Part shown: positions 15,630 through 25,368 of the stretch, piece after piece | How the letters are laid out: each line of letters opens with the position of its first letter | Position numbering within the stretch: the first letter of the stretch is position 1 | Assembly: GCA_017451525.1 (NCBI GenBank) | Contig: JAFTOD010000003.1 | Span: 1 to 64,000, forward strand | DNA: 64,000 bases | Source of the DNA: Paludibacteraceae bacterium | GTDB lineage: Bacteria; Bacteroidota; Bacteroidia; Bacteroidales; Paludibacteraceae | Direction of reading: 5' to 3' | Notes under the pieces: model-generated | Seen by the model: only the letters and a program-made list of their open reading frames with translations | Told to the model about the DNA's origin: nothing | Databases searched by the model: none | Program-made: the position numbers and the translations under genes

Positions 15630-16646
15630 TCTGTCAAGTATTTCAATTGCGTTCATCGTTAAACGAGAAACAGGGTAGGTGTCCAAATCGTTTAACGTTG
15701 TGGTAATACATTCTGCTACATTGGGCAAAGTGGTTACTTTGTGCAGCAAAAATCGCGTGTGAATACGTTGGTGCGACAATATATGACGATATGTGCCAAT
15801 ACACTGTATATCCGTCGTAGGAAAACCATCTGCGTATTCGTTCAATGGAAACTCGTATAAATGTTTCCATATATCATTAGCTGTGCGACGGTGCAGTAGT
15901 GTATGCCAATCAGGTGTCAGATAGATATGGTATTCAAAATAGCGGTCGCGTACCTTAGGACGAGGCTTACGCACGGGCAACAAGTCCACAGTGTTATTCT
16001 CGAATGCTTTACACCATGTTTGCAGTGGGCAACTATGGCAGTCTGGTGCATTTGGAAGACAGTGTAAAGCTCCCAATTCCATTATTGCCGAATTGAACAA
16101 ACGCGGACGTGTGCGATCTAATAATTGCTCTGCCAATTGCCTGAAATGCTTTTTGCCTTGCGTGGTGTCAAAAGCAATGTCGCAATCGAATAAACGAGAT
16201 AATACGCGATAGACATTGCCATCTAATGCGGGGTAGGGCAGGTTGTATGCAAACGAAGCGATTGCTCCTGCCGTATATTCACCTACACCTGGTAGGGACA
16301 TTAAAAAGTGGAATAGTGTAGCCTGATTTTGAGCAATATCGGTCCAATTATGACCACTTTGTACTATCTGTTGCGCCGCTTTGTGCAGGTTGCGAGCGCG
16401 AGAATAATAGCCCAAACCCTGCCATAATCGCAAAACTTCTTGTTCGCTGGCTGTAGCAAGCGACTCTACATCTGGAAAACGATCAATGAAGCGATAGTAG
16501 TAGCTAATACCTTGATCAACACGGGTTTGTTGCAATATGATTTCGGAAATCCAAATACAATAAGGATCACGCGTTTCACGCCAAGGCAAGGTACGCCCAT
16601 TCAGTTCGTACCAATCAATTAATTTTTCGTGCAACTTATTATTCAT
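15615..16646 (-). CDS. mutY: A/G-specific adenine glycosylase
   Basis: 343 residues. MutY removes adenine mispaired with 8-oxoguanine. Motifs: WISEIILQQTRV with catalytic Glu35, the helix-hairpin-helix LPGVGEYTAGAIASFA, LDGNV with catalytic Asp142, and the 4Fe-4S ligands C196-x6-C203-x2-C206-x5-C212. A C-terminal NUDIX-like domain (KVRDRYFEYHIYLTPDW onward) recognises 8-oxoG. The ATG at 16646 is chosen because TATCTTTG lies only nine bases upstream; the longer TTG start at 16658 falls within the promoter. The mRNA leader is therefore only a few bases long. Confidence 0.93.
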   Translation of the reverse strand: MNNKLHEKLIDWYELNGRTLPWRETRDPYCIWISEIILQQTRVDQGISYYYRFIDRFPDVESLATASEQEVLRLWQGLGYYSRARNLHKAAQQIVQSGHNWTDIAQNQATLFHFLMSLPGVGEYTAGAIASFAYNLPYPALDGNVYRVLSRLFDCDIAFDTTQGKKHFRQLAEQLLDRTRPRLFNSAIMELGALHCLPNAPDCHSCPLQTWCKAFENNTVDLLPVRKPRPKVRDRYFEYHIYLTPDWHTLLHRRTANDIWKHLYEFPLNEYADGFPTTDIQCIGTYRHILSHQRIHTRFLLHKVTTLPNVAECITTTLNDLDTYPVSRLTMNAIEILDRLFQS

Positions 16647-16655
16647 AATCAAGTG

Positions 16656-16687
16656 CAAAGATAGTAAAAAACGCTGAAATACACAAA
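16656..16687 (-). promoter_or_regulatory. Promoter of mutY
   Basis: On the reverse strand TATCTTTG (16663-16656) with TTTG (16687-16684) 20 bases upstream. The start codon at 16646 implies a leader of about five bases. Confidence 0.75.
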
Positions 16688-16722
16688 AAAATAAAAAAAA
16701 ATAATTTTTTCTTGTGTATTTC

Positions 16723-16753
16723 TTTGTAAATCAAAAAAATATTATTACCTTTG
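16723..16753 (+). promoter_or_regulatory. Promoter of the HU gene
   Basis: TTTG (16723-16726), 19 bases, TACCTTTG (16746-16753), followed by GCAGCCGA, a start context seen at many genes of this window. Confidence 0.85.
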
Positions 16754-16831
16754 CAGCCGATTTCGATTTTCGGAACATTTTTTTTGATTTTTGAGGTAAG
16801 TAAAGTATAACTCATTAAATATAACATTATT

Positions 16832-17104
16832 ATGACAAAAGCAGAACTCGTTAATGAAATTGCAATTCAAACAGGTTATGATAAGACTACTATCATGAAC
16901 GTGGTTGAGGCAGCAATGACCAACATCAAGAAAACTGTAGCAAGTGGTGAGGCGGTTTACCTCCGTGGCTTTGGTAGCTTTGGCACAAAGACTCGTGCTG
17001 CAAAAGTAGCTCGTAACATTACAAAGAACGAATCTATCCTCGTTCCAGAGCACAAAATTCCCGCTTTCAAGCCAGCTGATAGTTTCGCAGATCTTTTAAA
17101 ATAA
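16832..17104 (+). CDS. HU/IHF family DNA-binding protein
   Basis: 90 residues. MTKAELVNEIAIQTGYDKTTIMNVVEAAM is the helical dimerisation part, LRGFGSFGTKTRAAKVARN the beta arm start, and HKIPAFKPADSFADLLK the closing helix of HU proteins. It bends and compacts DNA as a dimer. The protein sits in front of the 29-residue ribosomal-type gene with a 20-base gap; a large terminator follows both. Confidence 0.93.
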   Translation: MTKAELVNEIAIQTGYDKTTIMNVVEAAMTNIKKTVASGEAVYLRGFGSFGTKTRAAKVARNITKNESILVPEHKIPAFKPADSFADLLK

Positions 17105-17124
17105 TTTATTAATACATTACAATT

Positions 17125-17214
17125 ATGCCAAACGGTAAGAAGCACAAAAGACATAAGATGTCTACTCACAAACGTAAAAAACGTTTGCGCAAGAATCGTC
17201 ATAAGCATAAGTAA
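17125..17214 (+). CDS. 29-residue basic protein, mS38/bS22-like (AURKAIP1/COX24 type)
   Basis: The frame MPNGKKHKRHKMSTHKRKKR...HKHK-stop is only 30 codons long, yet matches the very basic Bacteroidota protein usually labelled AURKAIP1/COX24-domain, whose mitochondrial relative mS38 and mycobacterial bS22 bind the small ribosomal subunit. Two thirds of the residues are Lys, Arg or His. It is between HU and the rng terminator, probably co-transcribed with HU. The ribosomal role here is by family resemblance. Confidence 0.8.
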   Translation: MPNGKKHKRHKMSTHKRKKRLRKNRHKHK

Positions 17215-17233
17215 GCTTTGATGTTTCACAAAC

Positions 17234-17289
17234 GCTTTGTGGTTCACACCTATTTGGGCGCAAATAGGTTGCCACAAGGCATTTTTTTT
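17234..17289 (+). terminator. Two-tier terminator after HU and the 29-residue gene
   Basis: Outer stem GCTTTGTGG/CCACAAGGC (one G-U pair), inner hairpin ACCTATTT/AAATAGGT, then ATTTTTTTT. The following gene (rng) starts at 17334; I see no clear TAnnTTTG box in between, so attenuation or read-through into rng is possible. Confidence 0.8.
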
Positions 17290-17333
17290 AACACGTAAGG
17301 GCAAGTGAGCCCTGAATAACAACAAATTGACAT

Positions 17334-18914
17334 ATGAAAAGCGAATTGATTGTGGATGTAACTCCGCAAGAGATTGCTATCGCACTGACAGAAAACGATC
17401 GCCTTATGGAGGTCAATCGCGAAAAAAGAGGAATAGATACCTTTGCTGTAGGCAATATATACTACGGACGCGTCAAGAAGATTATGCCAGCGCTGAATGC
17501 AGCTTTTGTGGACGTAGGACATGAAAAAGAAGCTTTTCTGCACTACCTTGATTTAGGGACAGAGTTCTTGACGCAACAGAAGTATGTGACTAAACTGATG
17601 TCTGACAAGAGGAAAATTCCTGAAATTCACAAGATAGAACGACAACCTGCTTGTGGAAAAGAAGGGCAAATTGCAGACTATCTGAAAGTAGGAGATACAA
17701 TTCTGGTACAGGTAACAAAAGAGCCTATCAACTCAAAGGGACCACGCCTCTCAGCAGAAATCTCTATCACAGGACGTAATTTTGTACTCATACCTTTTAT
17801 AGATAAGGTGATGGTAAGCAGCAAAATTAGCCGTCAATCAGAAAAAGGAAGGCTGAAGCAATTGGTGCAATCAATCAAACCCAAAGGAGTAGGGGTGATT
17901 GTAAGAACTGTGGCAGAAGATAAACGCGTGGCGGAATTGGATAATGAGTTGAAAGTGCTACTCAAACGTTGGGAAGACTGTGTTGTTACGTTGCAAAAGA
18001 AGGAACCTGTTGCGCTAATTAGCGAAGAGTTAGGACGGACAATCGGGATAATACGTGATATCTTTTCACCTAATTTCGAAAGTATCCATGTGAACGACAA
18101 AGAGGTCTATCAAGAGATTAAGCAATATATTGATTTGATAGCACCCGAATCCTCAAAGATTGTCAAACTGTACACTGGTGAACAGCCGATATTTGATAAG
18201 TTTGACATCACCCGACAAATGAAGACGGGATTAGGACGAACAGTAGGATTCAAGAATGGTGGATACTTGGTGATGGATCGTACCGAAGCACTCTTCTCTA
18301 TTGACGTGAATAGCGGAAGCAAAAAACTATTCGAAGATCAAGAACAAAATGCATTCCATTTTAATATGCTTGCAGCTGATGAGATTGTACATCAATTGCG
18401 ACTGCGAGATATTGGCGGAATAATTGTCATTGATTTCATTGACATGGATGACAAAGACAATCAGCAAGCGCTCTACGAACACATGCGCAAGTTGATGGAT
18501 AATGACCGAGCAAAACACAATGTATTGCCCTTGTCTAAGTTTGGATTGATGCAGATTACAAGACAACGCGTGCGCCCAGCGGTGGAAGTAAATGTGACGG
18601 AAGTTTGCCCGACTTGTATGGGTAAAGGTAAAATTCAATCTTCGGTGCTGTTTACCGAACAGATTGAGGAGCAAATCCAAAATGTGAAGGCTGCTTATGG
18701 CAGAGGAGTAAGACTTCATCTTCACCCTTATGTGTATGCATACGTGGAAAGAAATGGATGGAGAAGTTTGAAAACCAAATGGCGACTGAAATACGGAGTC
18801 CATACCATTGAAAATCAGAATTTAGGAATGCTGGAAACGAAGTTCTATGACAAAAAAGGTAATCAAATAGAGCTACCTAATAGCAAGGAAGATACTTCAA
18901 ATGCAGAAAAGTAA
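17334..18914 (+). CDS. rng: Ribonuclease E/G family protein
   Basis: 526 residues. The N-terminal S1 domain (VGNIYYGRVKKIMPALNAAFVDVGHEKEAFLH) is followed by the RNase-H-like and DNase-I-like parts with GGYLVMDRTEALFSIDVNSG and the metal-binding VIDFIDMDDKDNQ. The zinc-link motif CPTCMGKGKI is at the C-terminal side. No long C-terminal scaffold as in E. coli RNase E, so RNase G-like. It cleaves single-stranded RNA in rRNA maturation and mRNA decay. It starts 45 bases after a strong terminator hairpin; its own hairpin terminator follows. Confidence 0.92.
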   Translation: MKSELIVDVTPQEIAIALTENDRLMEVNREKRGIDTFAVGNIYYGRVKKIMPALNAAFVDVGHEKEAFLHYLDLGTEFLTQQKYVTKLMSDKRKIPEIHKIERQPACGKEGQIADYLKVGDTILVQVTKEPINSKGPRLSAEISITGRNFVLIPFIDKVMVSSKISRQSEKGRLKQLVQSIKPKGVGVIVRTVAEDKRVAELDNELKVLLKRWEDCVVTLQKKEPVALISEELGRTIGIIRDIFSPNFESIHVNDKEVYQEIKQYIDLIAPESSKIVKLYTGEQPIFDKFDITRQMKTGLGRTVGFKNGGYLVMDRTEALFSIDVNSGSKKLFEDQEQNAFHFNMLAADEIVHQLRLRDIGGIIVIDFIDMDDKDNQQALYEHMRKLMDNDRAKHNVLPLSKFGLMQITRQRVRPAVEVNVTEVCPTCMGKGKIQSSVLFTEQIEEQIQNVKAAYGRGVRLHLHPYVYAYVERNGWRSLKTKWRLKYGVHTIENQNLGMLETKFYDKKGNQIELPNSKEDTSNAEK

Positions 18915-18919
18915 ACGAA

Positions 18920-18957
18920 AAAATCACCTAATTGAATTAGGTGATTTTTTATTTTTT
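18920..18957 (+). terminator. Terminator after rng
   Basis: AATCACCTAAT-tga-ATTAGGTGATT stem followed by TTTTATTTTTT. Confidence 0.9.
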
Positions 18958-18967
18958 GGCAATTTCT

Positions 18968-18999
18968 TTTGGTTGTATGCAAAAAAAAGTGTAACTTTG
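18968..18999 (+). promoter_or_regulatory. Promoter of the secreted endonuclease gene
   Basis: TTTG (18968-18971), 20 bases, TAACTTTG (18992-18999). Confidence 0.8.
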
Positions 19000-19036
19000 C
19001 AGTCTTATTTGAATAAACTTTAATATTGGTAATATT

Positions 19037-20854
19037 ATGAAACGAATTTTACTATTTGTTCTATGCAGTTTCATTGTGATTGCGTTGTCTGCTAAGACTG
19101 TAACTCCTGCGGCTTCATTGCCTGCGTATTATGCTAAAATTGATGGCAAGTCTGCTAAATCACTATTCGATGCAGTACACGAAGTGGTTAAAGTAGGATA
19201 TTCATCCTTAGGCTACGATGGATTGTGGGGGGCATATCAACATACGGATTTGCGTGATAATGGCAAAATATGGGATATGTACAGTGATTGTAGTTGGACA
19301 TATAAATCAGACCAATGTGGTAGTTATAGTAGTGAGTGCGATTGCTACAATCGCGAGCACTCTATTCCTAAATCTTGGTATGGTGATACCAAGAGTGGTC
19401 CTGGTTGTGATATTTTTCATCTTGTACCTACAGATGGTAAGGTGAATGGTATGCGTAGCAATTATGCTTTTGGTGAGGTGTCAAGTGCAAGTTATACATT
19501 TGATGGTGCTAAGTTAGGTAGCTCTAAGAGTATTACTATCACGAATGGAAACACTATTGCTGGCAATGAGGGTACTTCTATTTCATGTTCTGCTAATAAA
19601 GTGTTTGAGCCTCGCGACGAATACAAAGGTGACTTTGCTCGTGGTTATTTCGGCGCTATGATTAGATGGGCTGGAGATCACCAATCATTTACAGATGGTG
19701 ATGGGGGCAAGATTTTCTCGTCTAGTTATGCCGCAGGCTCTTTTGGATTGACCAAATATGGTGTAGCACTCCTTATGAAATGGCACCGCCAAGACCCTGT
19801 TTCACAAAAAGAAGTTGATCGAAACAATGGTATCCAACAAACACAAGGAAACCGTAATCCATTTATCGACTATCCATACCTTGCCGAGTATATTTGGGGC
19901 GAGAAAGCAGGCGAAACGCTTAACCTCGCTGACCTCATCACAGCATACGACTCACGATTCGTGCTTGGTGAGAGCAATGGTTATCTCAAAGGAGGAAGTA
20001 CTGTAGATCCAGAAACCAAATGTACTATCACCTGGGTTGTGAATGGCGAAGTATATACTGCGGGTAACCCAACTCTATCTGTCAACAAGGGTGGAGTAGT
20101 GAGTGTTTTACCAACAGCACCTAAGTCATGCGATGAGATTAGTAATCAATTTGTGGGATGGTCTGAATATCAAATATCTACTAGCACTGATGATATTCCA
20201 GAGGACCTTTTCTCTACCGCTGATGATGCACCAGATATTACGCAAAACACCACTTTCCATGCGGTCTTTGCTCAATTAGAAGAGGAGGAAACCATAGTTT
20301 CTACTCCTGGCACAATCGCTATGAATTTGAATAATACGCAAGGCTGGACACTTACTGGTTTGGATAAACAATCCAAATACTGGAAAATGATAAAAGATTC
20401 ATATGCAGAATCTCCTTCGCTGGATGCGAGCCAAATCACTAGCATAACAATTAATATGCGTACATGGGGGGGGGATCAGTACAATACCATTGAGTTCTCT
20501 GTGGCTGGTAATAAGATTGGTGAATTGAAGGCGGATAATAATAATCTAAAAGATTATACATGGAAGCCTACAACCACTCCATCTGGAGTAGGTGCATTGC
20601 GCTTCTCCAGCCCAACAAGTACTGCAAATGAAGGTCCTGCCTTTAGTAGTATCACTATCGAAACAACTGGCGATGGCACAGGTACTACCACGACCTACAC
20701 CTACTCCCGCTATATCACCTCTTGCGCGGGAACAGCTACGGAGCATATTAAGGTGGAAGATACGAATCCAGTCGGAAAAAAAGTCCTCTCTGAAGGTCAG
20801 CTCCTTATTGAGTACAATGGCGTGTATTACAATGTCTTAGGAGTACAACTCTAA
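19037..20854 (+). CDS. Secreted endonuclease I with variant C-terminal tail
   Basis: 605 residues. A signal peptide (cleavage after ALSA) is followed by an Endonuclease_1 (His-Me finger) domain to about residue 310: CYNREHSIPKSWYGD carries the catalytic histidine and the metal site, then DIFHLVPTDGKVNGMRSN and VFEPRDEYKGDFARGYFGAM. After it come a Listeria/Bacteroides-type beta repeat (TITWVVNGEVY to HAVFAQ), a beta-sandwich (about 425-545) and a threonine-rich linker. The last residues KVLSEGQLLIEYNG and VYYNVLGVQL match the tail of the three giant proteins at 38834-53370. A run of nine G at 20466-20474 lies in the coding sequence. It likely degrades extracellular DNA. Confidence 0.85.
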   Translation: MKRILLFVLCSFIVIALSAKTVTPAASLPAYYAKIDGKSAKSLFDAVHEVVKVGYSSLGYDGLWGAYQHTDLRDNGKIWDMYSDCSWTYKSDQCGSYSSECDCYNREHSIPKSWYGDTKSGPGCDIFHLVPTDGKVNGMRSNYAFGEVSSASYTFDGAKLGSSKSITITNGNTIAGNEGTSISCSANKVFEPRDEYKGDFARGYFGAMIRWAGDHQSFTDGDGGKIFSSSYAAGSFGLTKYGVALLMKWHRQDPVSQKEVDRNNGIQQTQGNRNPFIDYPYLAEYIWGEKAGETLNLADLITAYDSRFVLGESNGYLKGGSTVDPETKCTITWVVNGEVYTAGNPTLSVNKGGVVSVLPTAPKSCDEISNQFVGWSEYQISTSTDDIPEDLFSTADDAPDITQNTTFHAVFAQLEEEETIVSTPGTIAMNLNNTQGWTLTGLDKQSKYWKMIKDSYAESPSLDASQITSITINMRTWGGDQYNTIEFSVAGNKIGELKADNNNLKDYTWKPTTTPSGVGALRFSSPTSTANEGPAFSSITIETTGDGTGTTTTYTYSRYITSCAGTATEHIKVEDTNPVGKKVLSEGQLLIEYNGVYYNVLGVQL

Positions 20855-20876
20855 ACAACTGCTACACAACTCAAAC

Positions 20877-21839
20877 ATGAATATAGTAGAAGAAATACGC
20901 TCCCTTTGCCAAGAGAAGAACGCCATCATCATGGCTCACTACTACCAGCGTCCTGAGATTCAGGATGTGGCAGACTTCGTGGGCGACTCTCTTGCCTTGG
21001 CGCAGGTGGCAGCCAAAACCGATGCGGATATTATCGTGATGTGCGGTGTACACTTTATGGCTGAGACAGCCAAAATTCTCTGCCCTGATAAGAAAGTGCT
21101 TATTCCTGCTCCAGAAGCAGGTTGTTCATTGGCAGATAGTTGCAAAGCGGAAGATTTGGCTGCATGGAAAGCCGAGCATCCAGACCATCTGGTAGTGTCC
21201 TATGTGAACACTAGTGCGGCAGTTAAGGCGCTGACCGATGTAGTGGTGACTAGTAGCAATGCACTGAAGATTGTTAAGCAGTTACCCACAGATAAACCTA
21301 TCCTCTTTGGTCCCGACCAAAACCTCGGCGGTTACATCAATTCAATGACGGGGCGCAAGATGGCTTTGTGGAATGGCGGATGCCATGTGCATGCTCGTTT
21401 CTCGGTAGAGGCAATATTGTCGCTCAAGCAACAATATCCCGATACCAAAGTGTTAGCGCACCCAGAATGCAAGGCGATTGTGTTGCAGAATGCAGATGTG
21501 ATTGGTTCGACTCAAGCATTACTTAATTATGCGAAAGAGCATCCCGAGCAGAAGCGATTTATTGTGGCTACTGAGAGTGGTATTCTCCATGAAATGCAGA
21601 AAGCATGCCCTGATGTTGAGTTTATTCCAGTTCCACCTGAATTAACAGAAAGAGTAGGAGGTTGCGATGCGCAACCAATTGCCAATCAATGTGGTTGCAA
21701 CGAGTGCGAGTATATGCGAATGAATACACTGCAAAAACTATATGATTGTCTATTAAACGAAACCAACGAAGTCTTTGTAAATGACGCAATTGCAAAAGAT
21801 GCTATTCGTCCTATCCAACGTATGTTGGAGATGAGTTGA
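20877..21839 (+). CDS. nadA: Quinolinate synthase
   Basis: 320 residues. NadA condenses iminoaspartate and dihydroxyacetone phosphate to quinolinate in NAD synthesis, using an oxygen-sensitive 4Fe-4S cluster. Motifs: MAHYYQRPEIQDVADFVGDSLALAQ, FMAETAKILCPDKKVLIP, AGCSLADSC, YVNTSAAVKALTDVVVTSSNA, FGPDQNLGGYI, and the C-terminal CGCNECEYMRMNTLQKL. nadB and nadC are not in the window. It starts 22 bases after the endonuclease stop and may share its transcript. Confidence 0.93.
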   Translation: MNIVEEIRSLCQEKNAIIMAHYYQRPEIQDVADFVGDSLALAQVAAKTDADIIVMCGVHFMAETAKILCPDKKVLIPAPEAGCSLADSCKAEDLAAWKAEHPDHLVVSYVNTSAAVKALTDVVVTSSNALKIVKQLPTDKPILFGPDQNLGGYINSMTGRKMALWNGGCHVHARFSVEAILSLKQQYPDTKVLAHPECKAIVLQNADVIGSTQALLNYAKEHPEQKRFIVATESGILHEMQKACPDVEFIPVPPELTERVGGCDAQPIANQCGCNECEYMRMNTLQKLYDCLLNETNEVFVNDAIAKDAIRPIQRMLEMS

Positions 21840-21860
21840 TGTACAGTGTAGTTATGTATA

Positions 21861-21900
21861 AAAAACCTCCTAATAGCGAACCTATTAGGAGGATTTTGTA
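21861..21900. terminator. Shared terminator of nadA and gltX
   Basis: CCTCCTAATAG/CTATTAGGAGG stem. On the forward strand ATTTTG follows (weak); on the reverse strand a T6 tract follows, so it mainly serves gltX. Confidence 0.8.
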
Positions 21901-21939
21901 TAGTAATGTTATATAGTGATTTACGCTTTATATAGTAGA

Positions 21940-23481
21940 TTAACTAAGCTTCTCCAAAGCGGTGCGGACGCGGCGGAGTGTCTCCTCTTTGCCCAAAACG
22001 TCGGTGATGTTCCAAATATGTGGACCACGAGCAGCACCTACCAAGCAGATACGGAAGGCATTCATCACAATACCTACGCCATACTCTTTCTCGGCAATCC
22101 ATGGCATAATCAGGTTGTCCAAGCCCTCAGCAGACCAATCCTCGTGTGCCTCCAGCAAGGCAAGCATCTCGGTCATATGCTTTGGAGAGTCCTCTTTCCA
22201 GCGTTTCTTAAGCGACTTCTCATCGTACTCGGTAGGAGCCACGAAGAAGAAGTTGACTTGCTCCCAGAGTTCGGAAACGAAGTTCACGCGGTCCTTCGTT
22301 AAGCCAATCACTTTCGACACTGTCTCAAGTGATGGTTTAGTGTTTAGTGTTGAGAGTTTAGTGTCTAGGAGAGGCATAAACTGCTCAGCGAGTTCTTCGT
22401 TGGAGCGGAGTTGGAGGTATTGGTGGTTGAACCATTTGCCTTTCTCGTAGTCGAACTTAGCACCTGACTTGCTTACGCGCTCAAGCGAGAACTGATCAAT
22501 CAACTCCTGCATAGTGTACATTTCTTGGTCGCCTGTAGCATGCCAGCCAAGAAGAGCCAAGAAGTTGATCACTGCCTCTGGATAGTAGCCCTCCTCGCGG
22601 TAACCCGATGATACAGAGCCATCTTTTTGGTTGTGGAACTCGAGTGGGAAAACAGGGAAACCGAGACGGTCGCCATCGCGTTTGGAGAGTTTACCATTGC
22701 CGTCAGGCTTGAGAAGCAAAGGCAAGTGTGCAAACTCAGGCATGGTATCTTCCCAACCAAATGCCTGGTAGAGCAGCACGTGGAGTGGGGCAGAAGGCAA
22801 CCATTCTTCGCCACGGATAACATGGCTAATCTCCATCAAATGGTCATCCACGATATTGGCGAGGTGGTAGGTTGGCAGATCGTCAGCAGATTTGTAGAGC
22901 ACCTTGTCATCGAGGATATTGGAGTTGATAACCACTTCGCCACGGATAAGGTCGTGCACATGTACATCGATATTTGGCTCCACTTTGAAGCGCACGACAT
23001 ACTTCTCGCCTGCAGCGATACGAGCATCTACCTCCTCCTTGCTGAGTGTCAGCGAGTTCACCATCTGCTCGCGCGTGCGAGCATCGTATTGGAAATTGGC
23101 AATCTCAGCGCGCTTGGCTTCCAATTGCTCCGGAGTATCGAATGCGATATAGGCATTACCCGAAGCGAGGAGCTGATCTACATACTTGTGGTAGATATCA
23201 CGGCGCTCGCTTTGGCGGTATGGACCATGATCGCCCTTGCCGTTAGGCGCATCTTGGCAGATACCTTCGTCAATCTCGATGCCGAGCCATGCGAGGGACT
23301 CGGTGATATATTCTTCGGCTCCAGGGACGAAGCGTGTGGAGTCGGTGTCTTCAATACGAAGCAACATGTCGCCACCGTGTTGGCGAGCGAAAAGGTAGTT
23401 AAACAAGGCAGTACGCACACCGCCGATATGCAACGCACCTGTTGGACTAGGTGCAAAACGAACACGAACTTTTCTTTCCAT
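21940..23481 (-). CDS. gltX: Glutamyl-tRNA synthetase
   Basis: 513 residues, class I synthetase charging tRNA-Glu. The HIGH motif is in [26 protein letters not shown], the KMSKS equivalent is KLSKRDGD, and FEDTDxxR-type conservation is seen as IEDTDSTR. In the anticodon-binding part, [17 protein letters not shown] is encoded by a 7-base-period array (22334-22368), a probable in-frame repeat insertion in a loop. The gene follows the CotH-type frame by three bases on the same strand, so transcription from 26552 may continue into it; I saw no separate promoter. Confidence 0.95.
   Translation of the reverse strand: MERKVRVRFAPSPTGALHIGGVRTALFNYLFARQHGGDMLLRIEDTDSTRFVPGAEEYITESLAWLGIEIDEGICQDAPNGKGDHGPYRQSERRDIYHKYVDQLLASGNAYIAFDTPEQLEAKRAEIANFQYDARTREQMVNSLTLSKEEVDARIAAGEKYVVRFKVEPNIDVHVHDLIRGEVVINSNILDDKVLYKSADDLPTYHLANIVDDHLMEISHVIRGEEWLPSAPLHVLLYQAFGWEDTMPEFAHLPLLLKPDGNGKLSKRDGDRLGFPVFPLEFHNQKDGSVSSGYREEGYYPEAVINFLALLGWHATGDQEMYTMQELIDQFSLERVSKSGAKFDYEKGKWFNHQYLQLRSNEELAEQFMPLLDTKLSTLNTKPSLETVSKVIGLTKDRVNFVSELWEQVNFFFVAPTEYDEKSLKKRWKEDSPKHMTEMLALLEAHEDWSAEGLDNLIMPWIAEKEYGVGIVMNAFRICLVGAARGPHIWNITDVLGKEETLRRVRTALEKLS
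22334..22368 (-). repeat. 7-base-period array inside gltX
   Basis: Five units of ACTAAAC/CTCAACA type on the coding strand (GGTTTAG, TGTTTAG, TGTTGAG, AGTTTAG, TGTCTAG on the forward strand). Confidence 0.75.
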
Positions 23482-23484
23482 TTC

Positions 23485-25368
23485 TTATTGTATCAATTTT
23501 ATTTCAGTTTTTCCATTATCTCGTATGATATACATTCCTGATTGCAATTGTGGCATTTCTTTGCCACTATATATCATTCTTCCCATGATGTCCCATATGG
23601 CTATTGCCGATTGGCTATAGGTGATTGGGGATTGAATGTCAGTCGGGATATATGTGTAGCCCAATCGCTTATCCATCCATTCAACACGTTTGGTGATATA
23701 TTCTTTGAGGTACTCAACCTCTGCTGCAAAACTACCACGAGCCACTGGATTCATGTGCTCTTGTCGGTTGAGGATATCCCAACGCATAAACGTGAGTGTT
23801 TGCGAGCGGTCAATCTCTGTGGCTATACTGTCTATCCATGCGCATAGGCTAGTAGCATCAATGCCATTGTGGCGAGCTTCACCCCATATCTCACGAAGTT
23901 CTGGAATAGTTTGAGCATCTTGCAATACTATACGGCGCACAAATTGCCCCATACTACCAGCCACTGAACCGCCATCAAAGCATACAAACTCTGTCTTGTT
24001 ATTCAGCGGATAGGTGCGATAGTCGTTGTCAAAAGCGATATCAAAATCCCATACGGGGCCCGTGTAAGCTTTCTTTTCTCCGCGCTTTTTATATTGATAT
24101 ACGCTCCAATAGGTGTCGGTGTTGCCTGACAATTCGCCAATCAAGAAGTGACGCAAAAATGTCTCTGCATCCAATATTGATCGCCAGCCATAGTCTTTGT
24201 TATCAAAATACGAAGCATATACTGTCGCTTCCATCTCATCGAAGAAATTCTTTAAATATGTTGATTGCTCAGGCTTGATATCATCTTCATCAGGTGACTT
24301 AATTGTCACAGGGATATTATTTTTGGATGTGAACCAACTTTTTTCTTGATTAGCATAGGCGTCAATCTCCCATAAGTAGCCACCCGTTAGTGCTTCGCCA
24401 GATATATCAGAAGTTTCCATCTCATCGATATTTACACGGTTTTTGTTGACCTCTATTTGGTCACATAGTTGGTAACAACCTTTGTATTCACCGTTGAGTA
24501 TCACATCCACAGATCTTCCATAAGGAGTGTATGGCATACCCATTACTTCACTAATATGGAATGCCAGCAAGTTACGCATCAATGTTTTATCACCATAATT
24601 GCTGATGAGTGTCCATTTTTTGGCTTTGGCAGGTGCGTCCAATGGCTTTTGCTTGCTTTCGAACTTAATGCGATAAGGCTTTTTAGCAAAGTTCAGTGAA
24701 GCATTGCCACGTAGGCGTGTTGTAGCTGTATCCATCACGTAGGTGTTGTCGGTGTCGATGATACGCACATAACTGGGGATATTGTGTTCCTTATCGTATG
24801 GCTCCTCAGCATTTACAGTGTTCATTATCACTACTGGTATTCCGCTTGGCAAATAAAACTCGCTTTCATCGCCTTCGCCCGCATGACCATAGAACGCTAG
24901 TTCGGCAATATTGCATCGTTTGTCATGAGGACCTACATAGCGCACATAGCGAAAACCTTTGCTTACCATAATATCTGCATAGTGCATCTCGCCTATCACT
25001 CCCTTCTGGTCTATCAAATAGAGTGGCACTGCGTCCAGAAAGTCGCTTCGGTTAGCACCTTCTATCATACCCAACACTACGCGTTCTGGTCCTACTCCGT
25101 CGTTGCGAGGTGACCAACCCACGCGAGTAATCACGTGGGGCGATCCCAAATCCAAACCAACCCATGTGTAGGAGCGGTCGAAAGAAGCATAATAGGTGTT
25201 GAGATCGCCATCGAAAGCATTGGCAGGTTGATTGACGGTGGTGCTGATAGAACCATTACTATAATCTACAGCAGGCGAACCCATAGGGGTGCCCTGCAAT
25301 AAGGAATCACTTGCCCATAAGGTGGTGCTAAAGATGATAGCAGTTAGCGTAAGCAAATGTTTTTTCAT
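23485..25368 (-). other. CotH-type protein as a possible separate product (internal start)
   Basis: ATG 25368 begins a self-sufficient 627-residue secreted protein: signal peptide, discoidin-like beta domain, CotH domain (atypical protein kinase fold; in spores it phosphorylates coat proteins), and a C-terminal domain of type IX secretion type A form (WDIMGRMIYSGKE, then LQSGMYIIRDNGKTEIKLIQ). The linker before this tail is encoded by the 7-base array 23596-23637. No TAnnTTTG box was seen directly upstream of 25368, so it would be translated from the permease mRNA. Confidence 0.7.
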
